From Akkermansia sp. (GTDB lineage: Bacteria; Verrucomicrobiota; Verrucomicrobiia; Verrucomicrobiales; Akkermansiaceae): DNA of 11,396 nt. Positions 1 to 6,778 of the stretch are shown here, in pieces; positions within the stretch are counted from its first letter, which is position 1; every line of letters begins with the position of its first letter. The stretch lies in the NCBI GenBank assembly GCA_017628435.1, contig JAGBZE010000030.1, forward strand, positions 1 to 11,396, read 5' to 3'. The notes below the pieces were generated by a model. It did not search any database and was not told the origin of the DNA. It was given only the letters and a program-made list of their open reading frames with translations. Position numbers and translations under genes: made by a program.

Positions 1-1
1 A

Positions 2-283
2 GGCTGCACGCACGACCACGCCGCCGAGGCCGAACATAAGCATGAACACGGCGCAGGCTGCACGCACGACCACGCCGCCGAGGCCGAACATAAGCATGAA
101 CATGGCGAGGGCTGCACGCATGACCACGCCGCCGAGGCTGAGCACACGCATGAACACGGCGCAGGCTGCACGCATGACCATGCTCACGAACATGGTGCCA
201 GCTGCTCTCATGACCATAGCCACGAGCATGCCCATGAACACGGTGATGGTTGCTCTCATGACCACAGCTCCTGCGGTGGCGGC
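2..283 (+). repeat. Tandem coding repeats for a His/Cys-rich metal-binding segment
   Basis: Three 54-bp units (2-55, 56-109, 110-163) encode GCTHDHAAEAEHKHEHGA or close variants. Shorter, diverged units follow at 164-199, 200-247 and 248-283 (for example GCTHDHAHEHGA, then SCSHDHSHEHAHEHGD). Units 1 and 2 differ at only three bases, so they duplicated recently, and identity falls towards the 3' end. The window opens inside the array, so more copies may lie upstream. I count about 27 His and 7 Cys in these visible units. Every unit keeps the C-[TS]-H-D-H core. Confidence 0.9.
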
Positions 284-1390
284 GCTGCTCCGGTTTTGGT
301 GACGGCTGATGCTCACGCTCGCCACATTTCCGCCATGAAGATTGAGGATGTTCCTGCTGTTGGGATGGCTTTGCAGCATAGTCTGTATGGCTATCTGACA
401 GTGCCGAGCCATGCTCAGGAAACCTATTCGCTGCCCTGTGCCGGGCGCATTTCCCTGCGTGTCAAATCTGCCCAGAGCGTGAAGAAAGGTGAGGTGCTTT
501 ACACGGTAATCGCACCAGAGGTGAGTGCCCTGGTAGCCGATATCCGGAAGCAGGAAGCTGCCATTACCCGCTGTGGCGAGGAAATCGATTCCACCAGCCA
601 GCGACTCAAGCGCCTTCAATCGGCAGGCACTACCAGCAGTGACCTGGAAGAGCAGCTGAATTTCAAGAATGCCGAGAAGCGCCAGCTTCAGCGTGAGCTG
701 GAAGTGACCCAGACGAATCTTAAAATTCTGGTGATGGGAGCCGAAATCATGCCGGAAAACGGTATGCCTACCCTGGTGGTGCGTGCAGAAAACGATGGCA
801 TTGTGCGCAATGTGGGTACCACCCAGGGAAGCTGGGGTGAGCAGGGTGCGCCTGTAGTCACCATGAGCAACCTGAGTGGCATGGAGATTGAGGGCACGCT
901 GTACGGTAATGATGTGCCTGATTTCTCCAGCATCCGCGCCACGCGTCTGAATGGCCGCTCCCAGCAGGTGATGGAAGGTACATGGCGCATGGCTGAGCAG
1001 GTGGATCCCGAGAAGCAGACCCGCAAGATTTTCTTCACTCCGGACTCGCTTCCTGCCGATGCACGCCCCGGCCAGCTTTGCCGCCTGGATATGTATGCCG
1101 ATGGCGGTGAAGAGGGATATGTGAATATTCCCGATACGGCCTTGGTCAAGGTGGGTATCGATGATGTGGTGTTCCTGGAAATCAAGGAAGGTACTTTTGC
1201 CATGATGACGGTGCAGGCTGGTACCAGCCGCCGCGGTATGGTGCCGGTTAAGGGGCTGGTTCCCGGCCAGAAGCTTGTGGTGAAGGGGGGCTATGAACTG
1301 CGTTACCTCTTGCCGGCAGATGGCAGCCAGCAGAAGAAGGCCGGGCATTTCCATGCCGATGGCAAGTTCCATGAAGGGGAGGATCACTGA
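2..1390 (+). CDS. Heavy-metal efflux RND periplasmic adaptor (membrane fusion protein), His/Cys-rich N-terminus, 5'-partial
   Basis: This is the periplasmic adaptor that links an inner-membrane RND metal pump to an outer-membrane channel. The frame is open from base 2, giving 462 visible residues, so the real start lies upstream. The first methionine-type codon for a compact protein (TTG at 296) would cut off the repeats, which are clearly in the same frame. In order, the visible protein has His/Cys-rich repeats (about residues 1-94), a lipoyl/barrel-sandwich half (around GRISLRVKSAQSVKKGEVLY, from residue 148), an alpha-helical hairpin with heptad character (about 175-243), the second lipoyl half (DGIVRNVGTTQGSWGEQG), a beta-barrel and a membrane-proximal domain. 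The C-terminus is again His-rich (GHFHADGKFHEGEDH). The stop codon overlaps the start of the RND gene by one base (TGATG), so the two are translationally coupled. The family assignment is firm. The transported metal is not settled; the His-rich ends suggest Zn, Co, Ni or Cu. Confidence 0.88.
   Translation, partial: GCTHDHAAEAEHKHEHGAGCTHDHAAEAEHKHEHGEGCTHDHAAEAEHTHEHGAGCTHDHAHEHGASCSHDHSHEHAHEHGDGCSHDHSSCGGGAAPVLVTADAHARHISAMKIEDVPAVGMALQHSLYGYLTVPSHAQETYSLPCAGRISLRVKSAQSVKKGEVLYTVIAPEVSALVADIRKQEAAITRCGEEIDSTSQRLKRLQSAGTTSSDLEEQLNFKNAEKRQLQRELEVTQTNLKILVMGAEIMPENGMPTLVVRAENDGIVRNVGTTQGSWGEQGAPVVTMSNLSGMEIEGTLYGNDVPDFSSIRATRLNGRSQQVMEGTWRMAEQVDPEKQTRKIFFTPDSLPADARPGQLCRLDMYADGGEEGYVNIPDTALVKVGIDDVVFLEIKEGTFAMMTVQAGTSRRGMVPVKGLVPGQKLVVKGGYELRYLLPADGSQQKKAGHFHADGKFHEGEDH
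1375..1383 (+). promoter_or_regulatory. Strong Shine-Dalgarno for the RND permease
   Basis: The sequence AGGGGAGGA lies six bases before the ATG at 1390, inside the end of the adaptor gene. It is the only strong ribosome-binding site in the window and fixes the permease start. Confidence 0.75.
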
Positions 1391-4300
1391 TGTTAGAGAA
1401 ACTGATATCCTTCTGCCTGCATAACCGCATCACCGTGATTATCATCACGCTGGTGCTCACTGCGCTGAGCATTGCAGGCATTATGCGCACGCCCGTGGAT
1501 GTGTTCCCGGAGCTGTACGTGCCGCGCGTCACGATTCAGACCGAGGCCAGCGGTCTTACCGCCGAGGAAGTGGAACAGTATGTCTCTATTCCCTTAGAAT
1601 CCGCGCTTTCCGGCACTCCCGGCGTGCAGAGCGTGCGTAGTTCAAGCGGTAGTGGCCTTTCCTTCGTGTGGGTTGATTTTGATTGGGATACGGATATTTA
1701 TCTGGCCCGCCAGATTGTGTCCGAACGCCTTTCCACCGTGCGCGAGAATCTTCCCTCCCACGTGGAGACGGAGATGGCCCCCATTGTATCCGTGACGGGT
1801 GAAATCATGCTCATTGCCTTGCTGGGCGATGAAACCGCTGACCCGCTGGAGGTTCGCCGCCTGGGGCAGTTCGAGCTGCGCAACCGTCTGCTCTCCATTC
1901 CCGGTGTGGGGCAGGTCACGGTGCTGGGTGGCCGCATGCCTGAATACCAGGTGCTGTACGACCCGGAGAAGATGCGCCAGGCTGGTATCACTTTCGATGA
2001 CCTGAAGGAAAGCGTGGAAAGCGCCCAGAGCACTGCTCCCGCAGGCTACATTGAGGACGTGGCGGGACTGGAGCTGCCCGTGCAGCAGGCTTCCCGCGCT
2101 TTCACCCCGGAGCAGATTAAGCGCGCTCTGGTACCTGCCCACCCCAGCGGTGTGCTGCGTGTGGAGGACGTGGCCGAGGTGAAGATTGATGGAGCGCCCC
2201 GCCGCGGTAATGCCGGTTTCGCCGGGCGCGAATGCGTGGTGCTCTCGGTGCAGAAGGTGCCGGGTGCTAATACCTTGGCTCTGACTGAGCAGGTGGATGC
2301 CGCTGTGAAGGAATTTGCCCAGAGCCGCCTGCCGGAGAATATTACACTCCGTGCAGATGCCTATCGACAGGCTGACTTCATCAACCTTTCCCTGGAGAAC
2401 GGCAAGGAAACACTCATTATTGCCGGTATTGTGGTGATGCTGGTGATTGTACTCACTCTGCTGAACCTGCGCACGGCTATCATTACCCTCATCACGATGC
2501 CGCTTTCCGTGCTGCTGGGCATGGCCTGCTTCCCGCTGTTCGGACTGGCTGTAAACATCATGACCTTGGGTGGTCTGGCGGTGGCTGTGGGTGATGTGGT
2601 GGACAACGCCATTGTGTTTGTGGAGGTTGCCTGGCGCAGCCTGACCCGCAACGCAGCCCTGCCGCCGGAGCAGCGCCGCAGCCGCTTTGCGGTACTCCTG
2701 GAAGCCAAGGGCGAGATTGTCTCCTCCATTTCTTATTCCACGATCATTATTCTGCTGGTGTTTGCGCCTGTCCTCTTCCTCAGTGGCCTGGAGGGGCAAT
2801 TTTACCGTCCGTTGGGCATTTCGTACATGCTTGCTCTCGCTGCCTCTCTGTTGGTGGCCCTTACCCTCGTGCCGGTTCTCTGCTATATCTGGTTCAAGGC
2901 TCCGAAGAATATCAAGCACGATGGCGATTCTGCCACCGCACGCCTTATCAAGCGCCTGTATGCACCGGTGCTGGATTTTTGCCTGCGCCGCGCCGGCTGG
3001 GTTTTCAGCTTCCTGATGCTGATTACTGGTGGTGCCCTGTGGCTGGGTAGTACCTATGGCACCAGCTTCCTGCCTCCCTTCAATGAAGACTGCTACACCG
3101 TCTTTGTGAATGCCGTGCCCGGTACTTCACTGGCAGAGACCGAGCGCGTGTCCCGCCAGGTGATGGCTGAGCTTGAGAAGATTGAGGGTGTGAAGACCGT
3201 GACCCAGCGCACAGGCCGCGCCGAAAACGACGAACACGCCGAGCCGGTGAGCGCCTCTGAGCTGGTGGTGCGTGTGGATCTGAACTTCGACCAGCGCAAG
3301 ATTCGCGAGGATATCCGCAAGGTGATTTCCGGTATGCCCGGTATGGGGGGTATGATTGGTTATCCGCTTGCACACCGCATCTCATCCGCGCTTTCCGGTT
3401 CTAATTCGGAAATTGCCATCAATATCTATGGTTCGGAGCTGCCGCAGATTCGTGAAGCTGCCAAGAAGGCTGCCGAGATTCTGAGCACGCTGCCGGAAGT
3501 GGCCGATGCCCGCGCCAACCGCGAGGTGATGGTGGATACCATCTGCGTGGATTACAATCGTGAGATTCTGGCCACCTACGGACTTACCGTGGGCGAGGCT
3601 GCAGAGCAGGTGTCCGCTGCCATGAATGGCTACAAAGCCGGTGAAATTATCAAGAACCTGGATCACTGGAACATCATGCTGCGCCTCGACCCTGAGCTGC
3701 GTATGAGTATGGATGATGTGAGCAACCTGCAGCTGGTGGCCCCTGGCGGCCGCATGGTGCGCCTGGCAGATGCTGCCCACGTGTACCGCGCCGAGACCAC
3801 GAATCTCATTCTACGTGATAATACCCGCCGCAAGGCTATGATTTCCTGCAATCCCTCCGTGGATTCCAACTTGGGTGACCTGGCAGATGCCTGCCGCGCT
3901 AAGCTGGACCCGGCGATGAATGCCATGGGCTGCTCGGTGGATTACGCCGGTACCATCAAGAGCCGCGAGGAAGCCGGCCGCCGCCTGTACATTCTGGGTG
4001 GTGTGGTGTGTGTGCTTATTGTGCTGCTGCTTTCCAGCTCTCTGGGCAGTGTGCGCCGTGCACTGGTCACGCTCATCAATATCCCCCTCTGCCTGGTGGG
4101 TGGTATTGTGGCGGTGTTCCTAGCCTCTCCCGATACGGTGAAATCAGTGCTCAACGGCGAGACCTACGTGCCGCCCATTCTGTCCGTTAGCTCCATTGTA
4201 GGCTTCGTGACGGTGGTCGGCTTCGCCATTCGCTCCGGCCTCATCCTGCTGAACCGCTACCGCACGCTGGAAGAGCAGGGCATGAACACTATCGACGCCA

Positions 4301-4536
4301 TTCGTGACGGCTCCCGTGAGCGTGTCATCCCCATTATGATGACCTCGCTCACCACGAGTTTGGGTTTGCTGCCCCTCGTGTGGGCCAAGGATCAGCCCGG
4401 TGGTGAGCTGCTGGCTCCGCTGGCCATTGTGCAGTTCGGCGGCTTGGTGTCTGCCACCATCCTGAACCTGCTTGTCATCCCGGCCACCAGCCGCCTGTTC
4501 ATGCGCTGGCTCGCCCCGGAGAAGGAGACGGATTAA
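1390..4536 (+). CDS. Heavy-metal efflux RND permease (CzcA/CusA-type, HME-RND)
   Basis: This is a proton-driven inner-membrane trimeric pump that exports metal ions through the adaptor encoded just upstream. At 1048 residues it has the full length usual for HME-RND proteins. It shows TM1 (about 12-31), the PVDVFPE motif at 35-41, a porter region, a TM block at about 340-500, a second porter half (about 560-860), and a TM block at 865-1035. The TM4 motif GDVVDNAIVFVE carries D405 and E412, which match the proton-relay Asp and Glu of this family. An additional Asp is at 402, while the usual Asn after the Glu is replaced (VEV). The second-half segment PGTSL and the YPLAHRISSALSG stretch look more CzcA-like than CusA-like. 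I see no methionines at the positions expected for the CusA copper triad, so divalent metals such as Zn, Co or Ni seem likelier than Cu(I). This last point rests on an alignment by eye. A Met-rich patch (GMPGMGGM) lies at 648-655. Confidence 0.93.
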   Translation: MLEKLISFCLHNRITVIIITLVLTALSIAGIMRTPVDVFPELYVPRVTIQTEASGLTAEEVEQYVSIPLESALSGTPGVQSVRSSSGSGLSFVWVDFDWDTDIYLARQIVSERLSTVRENLPSHVETEMAPIVSVTGEIMLIALLGDETADPLEVRRLGQFELRNRLLSIPGVGQVTVLGGRMPEYQVLYDPEKMRQAGITFDDLKESVESAQSTAPAGYIEDVAGLELPVQQASRAFTPEQIKRALVPAHPSGVLRVEDVAEVKIDGAPRRGNAGFAGRECVVLSVQKVPGANTLALTEQVDAAVKEFAQSRLPENITLRADAYRQADFINLSLENGKETLIIAGIVVMLVIVLTLLNLRTAIITLITMPLSVLLGMACFPLFGLAVNIMTLGGLAVAVGDVVDNAIVFVEVAWRSLTRNAALPPEQRRSRFAVLLEAKGEIVSSISYSTIIILLVFAPVLFLSGLEGQFYRPLGISYMLALAASLLVALTLVPVLCYIWFKAPKNIKHDGDSATARLIKRLYAPVLDFCLRRAGWVFSFLMLITGGALWLGSTYGTSFLPPFNEDCYTVFVNAVPGTSLAETERVSRQVMAELEKIEGVKTVTQRTGRAENDEHAEPVSASELVVRVDLNFDQRKIREDIRKVISGMPGMGGMIGYPLAHRISSALSGSNSEIAINIYGSELPQIREAAKKAAEILSTLPEVADARANREVMVDTICVDYNREILATYGLTVGEAAEQVSAAMNGYKAGEIIKNLDHWNIMLRLDPELRMSMDDVSNLQLVAPGGRMVRLADAAHVYRAETTNLILRDNTRRKAMISCNPSVDSNLGDLADACRAKLDPAMNAMGCSVDYAGTIKSREEAGRRLYILGGVVCVLIVLLLSSSLGSVRRALVTLINIPLCLVGGIVAVFLASPDTVKSVLNGETYVPPILSVSSIVGFVTVVGFAIRSGLILLNRYRTLEEQGMNTIDAIRDGSRERVIPIMMTSLTTSLGLLPLVWAKDQPGGELLAPLAIVQFGGLVSATILNLLVIPATSRLFMRWLAPEKETD

Positions 4537-4563
4537 ATTGGTATCCGTACTGGTTCTGTTTTC

Positions 4564-4598
4564 AATCCCGCTCACTGTTTATCCGGTGCAGCGGGATT
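4564..4598 (+). terminator. Candidate terminator hairpin after the efflux pair
   Basis: The arms AATCCCGCT (4564-4572) and AGCGGGATT (4590-4598) pair perfectly over 9 bp, with CAC/GTG extending the stem past a one-base bulge. The hairpin starts 27 bases after the permease stop. The T-tract that follows is short and interrupted (TTGATTTG), so termination efficiency is uncertain. Confidence 0.5.
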
Positions 4599-4667
4599 TG
4601 ATTTGCTACTGGGGGCTAATCCTTGCGAACTGGTTACTCTGTCTATGCTTGTGGAGCGTGTGAGCAT

Positions 4668-4699
4668 GGGGGGATATACCCCCCGATTCAGGAAATCGG
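4668..4699 (+). other. Two adjacent hairpins sharing two bases in the intergenic gap
   Basis: GGGGGG (4668-4673) and CCCCCC (4679-4684) flank a five-base ATATA loop. CCGATT (4683-4688) and AATCGG (4694-4699) flank a five-base CAGGA loop. The two stems share bases 4683-4684, so they cannot both form completely. There is no T-tract after either. They sit upstream of the promoter candidate of the SPFH gene and could be an RNA end structure or a binding site. No known riboswitch is recognised. Confidence 0.4.
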
Positions 4700-4722
4700 A
4701 AGAGCTATGACGTAGCACTGGG

Positions 4723-4750
4723 TTGAATATTTGTTATGGTGTAGTATGAT
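4723..4750 (+). promoter_or_regulatory. Sigma70-like promoter candidate for the SPFH-NfeD pair
   Basis: TTGAAT (4723-4728) and TATGAT (4745-4750) are separated by 16 bases and match the -35 and -10 consensus well. Transcription would be expected to start at about 4757, which is the A of the SPFH start codon, implying a leaderless or nearly leaderless message. The GCAGG before the ATG is only one base away, too close to act as a normal Shine-Dalgarno. Confidence 0.5.
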
Positions 4751-4756
4751 GCAGGT

Positions 4757-5587
4757 ATGTTCATTTTTACTGTAAAACAAGGCCATTGTGCCATTGTTGA
4801 AATGTTCGGCAAGCCGGTGGCTGTAAAGAAGAGCGGCTTGCAGTTCCGTATCCCTTTCCTTCCGAGGCTGCGCGATGTATCTCCCGCCTGGGGCAGCCTG
4901 ACCAATAAGGATGGCTATTTTATTGAACTGACGGAACAGTTGCTGGATACCCAGCCCCGCTCGTGCATTACCAAAGATAACGCCACGATGCAGATGAATT
5001 GCATCATGCGCTGGCGCATTACTGATCCCATCAAGGCTGTGTATGAGGTGGAACGCCTGCATCAGTCTCTTATTGAACTCGTGCTTAATGAGATGCGTTC
5101 GCTTATCGGTAGCCGTAATCTGGATGAGATTCTCTCCTCTCGCTCTGAGATGTCGGAGAAGGTGACTCTGGCAGTATCCTCCACAGTGGCTCGTTGGGGC
5201 ATTGCTATCACCTCCATTGAAATCAAGGAGCTTACCACTGATAATGAGACTCGCGAAGCTATGCTGCGCCAGATGGAAGCTGAGCGAATCAGTCGCTCCA
5301 CCGCCTTGCAGGCTGAGGGTGAAAGTACGGCTAAAATCCGCCTTGCTGAGGCTGAGAAACAGTCTGCTATTCTTCGGGCGCAGGGTGCAGCAGAGGCTCT
5401 GCGCCTGGCTGCAGAAGCAGAGGCGACCTATGTTGAGCGTCTGGCCGGTATCATCGGGGCCGATGCCGCAGCCAAGGTGCTCATGAACCGCCAGGCTCTG
5501 GAGGGGTATGCTACTATTTCTTCCAATCCTGCTTCCACCGTGTACCTGCCCAACAGTGTGCCTGCTGTGGTAGACCTCAAACGCTGA
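4757..5587 (+). CDS. SPFH/band-7 (stomatin-like) protein lacking an N-terminal membrane anchor
   Basis: SPFH proteins oligomerise on membranes and organise microdomains or help control membrane proteases. The 276-residue product begins almost directly in the SPFH beta-strands (VKQGHCAIVEMFGKPV, then GLQFRIPFLPRL). It continues through the typical core (RWRITDPIKAVYEVE at 85-99, then LVLNEMRSLIGSRNLDEILSSR) to about residue 160. A long Ala/Glu-rich coiled coil follows (about 165-230), with the AEAEKQSAILRAQGAAEA-type sequence found in stomatins and QmcA-like proteins. Unusually there is no hydrophobic N-terminal helix. An in-frame TAG at 4742-4744, with no start codon between it and 4757, rules out a longer N-terminus. 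The NfeD-like gene follows after 9 bp, the usual partner. Membrane association would have to come through NfeD, the first hydrophobic residues, or acylation. Confidence 0.92.
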   Translation: MFIFTVKQGHCAIVEMFGKPVAVKKSGLQFRIPFLPRLRDVSPAWGSLTNKDGYFIELTEQLLDTQPRSCITKDNATMQMNCIMRWRITDPIKAVYEVERLHQSLIELVLNEMRSLIGSRNLDEILSSRSEMSEKVTLAVSSTVARWGIAITSIEIKELTTDNETREAMLRQMEAERISRSTALQAEGESTAKIRLAEAEKQSAILRAQGAAEALRLAAEAEATYVERLAGIIGADAAAKVLMNRQALEGYATISSNPASTVYLPNSVPAVVDLKR

Positions 5588-5596
5588 TTCATACCC

Positions 5597-6088
5597 ATGA
5601 CAACGGCTCTTTTCCTGGCCGATTTCTTCGGCGTTTCCAACGGTACCTTCCTGCATTGGATGCTGGCTATCAGCCTTACTCTGCTGGTGCTGGATGTTTT
5701 CTGCAATACCGAGGTGCTTTCCTGGATTTCTATGCTGGTGTTCGCCTTGTGGGCTACTATGCAGTTTGAGCTTCCGGTGCAGTGGATGGTGCTGGTCTAT
5801 GTGCTTGTGCTCATTGTCTGCGCTGTGTTTTATTACACCCTCTGGACCCATTGTGTGCGCCGCCTTGTGATGGAGGGTGTGATGCGCAATGCTCCGCGCG
5901 AGGCTCAGGAAAGTCTGGTCGGTACCTCGGGACGCATCGTGGGCGAGGGCGATTCGCTTTCTGTGAAATACGGCGACCAGTTTTTGCCGCTGGCTGAGGA
6001 TTCCCGAGACTGTTTCGCGGCAGGGGATGCCGTGGTTATCACTGCTGTGAAGGATGGTTTTGCTTCCGTGAGGCGCTGCGAGACGTAA
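5597..6088 (+). CDS. NfeD-like membrane protein, short form with C-terminal OB-fold
   Basis: This 163-residue protein is the expected partner of the SPFH protein just upstream. It has three likely membrane helices (about 20-36, 40-57 and 62-83) and then a soluble domain from about residue 105. That domain reads SLVGTSGRIVGEG, then LAEDSRDCFAAGDAVVITAVKDG, the G-rich beta pattern of the NfeD OB-fold. It lacks the N-terminal ClpP-like serine protease domain of long NfeD proteins, so it is a short NfeD form like those paired with QmcA-type proteins. The start ATG follows the SPFH stop by 9 bp and has no Shine-Dalgarno, so it probably depends on coupling to the upstream gene. The family call comes from domain pattern and context; sequence similarity by eye is moderate. 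Confidence 0.8.
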   Translation: MTTALFLADFFGVSNGTFLHWMLAISLTLLVLDVFCNTEVLSWISMLVFALWATMQFELPVQWMVLVYVLVLIVCAVFYYTLWTHCVRRLVMEGVMRNAPREAQESLVGTSGRIVGEGDSLSVKYGDQFLPLAEDSRDCFAAGDAVVITAVKDGFASVRRCET

Positions 6089-6168
6089 TTCCTGTCCGTG
6101 AAGGATTCGATTTGTTTCTTAGAAATAGTAGTTAGGGCTTTTGTTTGGAGAGGAACGTAATTCTAAAT

Positions 6169-6192
6169 TTTTGCAACTCGGGGATTGCAAAA
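6169..6192 (+). promoter_or_regulatory. Dyad operator candidate, TTTTGCAA-N8-TTGCAAAA
   Basis: The arms TTTTGCAA (6169-6176) and TTGCAAAA (6185-6192) form a perfect 8-bp inverted repeat around an 8-base spacer. Each arm contains the self-palindrome TTGCAA. The same bases also form a direct repeat, TTGCAACTCGGGGA followed by TTGCAAAATCGGGGA (6171-6199). It overlaps the -35 of the promoter proposed for the YlbF-family gene, where a repressor could act. No regulator is encoded in the window. Confidence 0.4.
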
Positions 6193-6213
6193 TCGGGGAA
6201 TTTATGCTAATGT
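6185..6213 (+). promoter_or_regulatory. Weak promoter candidate upstream of the YlbF-family gene
   Basis: TTGCAA (6185-6190) and TAATGT (6208-6213) are 17 bases apart. The -10 matches consensus poorly, but the spacing is ideal, and the 135-bp gap makes a new transcription start here plausible. The start site would fall only a few bases before the ATG at 6224. Confidence 0.3.
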
Positions 6214-6223
6214 TCCGCGCGTT

Positions 6224-6769
6224 ATGGCAAATACTTCCCTTACCCCTGAACTGGCAAAGCTGGCCGGTGAGCTGGCCGCCGCTTTTGCAAGCAGCCAGAA
6301 AGTAGTGGCCGCGAAGGCCCGCATAGGTCTCTTCTACCAGAACCCCGAGGCAACCGACCTTTTCCGCAAGGTGAGCGAATATGGCGAGACCCTGCGCAAT
6401 AAGCATATGGAGGGGATGCCCCCTTCTGAGGAAGAGCTGAATAAGTTTGACCAGCTGCGCTCCGCAGTGGTGGAGAACGAGCTGTGCAAGGGCTTCCTGG
6501 AGTCCCGCCAGATGTTGGACGACATGCTTTCTGTGGTGAATCAATACCTCTGCCTTGCCATTGAGAAGGGCGCTGCCCCCAGCGATGAGGAGGTAGCTGA
6601 TTCCATGACCCAGCAGATGAGCTCCTGCTCCTGCGGCGGTGGCTGCCACGGTGACTGCGGTGATTGCGACAACGAGTCCTGCGGTAAGCACGAGTGCCAG
6701 TGCGGCAAGGGTGACGATTGCTGTGGTAAACACGGCGAGGGGCACGAATGCAAGTGCGGTAAGCACTAA
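6224..6769 (+). CDS. YlbF/YmcA-family protein with a metallothionein-like Cys/His tail
   Basis: The 181-residue product has an N-terminal helical domain (about 1-117) of the YlbF/YmcA type. It shows the ALA-like helix (LAGELAAAFASSQKVVAAKAR), then NPEATDLFRKVSEYGETLRNK, a short PPSEEELNKFDQLRS linker and a final helix. In Bacillus, family members RicA and RicF form the Ric complex that promotes RNA processing and binds Fe-S clusters. Residues 135-181 form a distinct tail with 12 Cys and 5 His, beginning CSCGGGCHGDCGDCDNESC and ending ECKCGKH, with repeated CGKH. I chose ATG 6224 over TTG 6185 because the family domain starts there and the intervening codons overlap the promoter and dyad. The tail could hold Zn, Cu or an Fe-S cluster, and the sequence alone does not say which. 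The EptA-like gene follows after 9 bp. Confidence 0.85.
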   Translation: MANTSLTPELAKLAGELAAAFASSQKVVAAKARIGLFYQNPEATDLFRKVSEYGETLRNKHMEGMPPSEEELNKFDQLRSAVVENELCKGFLESRQMLDDMLSVVNQYLCLAIEKGAAPSDEEVADSMTQQMSSCSCGGGCHGDCGDCDNESCGKHECQCGKGDDCCGKHGEGHECKCGKH

Positions 6770-6778
6770 ATCTGAATC

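Noticed and set aside
2..283. A CRISPR array
   Set aside because: The units are contiguous coding repeats without unique spacers and keep one reading frame.
42..302. An 86-codon frame rich in Met, Thr, Ala and Pro over the repeat array
   Set aside because: It is the out-of-frame reading of the His/Cys repeats; the frame that continues into the adaptor is the real one.
1642..2919. A 425-codon frame on the minus strand inside the permease gene
   Set aside because: It is fully antisense to a clear RND gene, His/Gln-rich and unlike any family, as expected from codon bias on the other strand.
4688..5851. A 387-codon minus-strand frame across the SPFH gene
   Set aside because: It is antisense to SPFH and NfeD genes with recognisable domains; its composition is His/Gln-rich shadow sequence.
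6185..6223. TTG 6185 as start of the YlbF-family gene
   Set aside because: It would add 13 residues outside the family domain and overlaps the promoter and dyad; ATG 6224 fits better.
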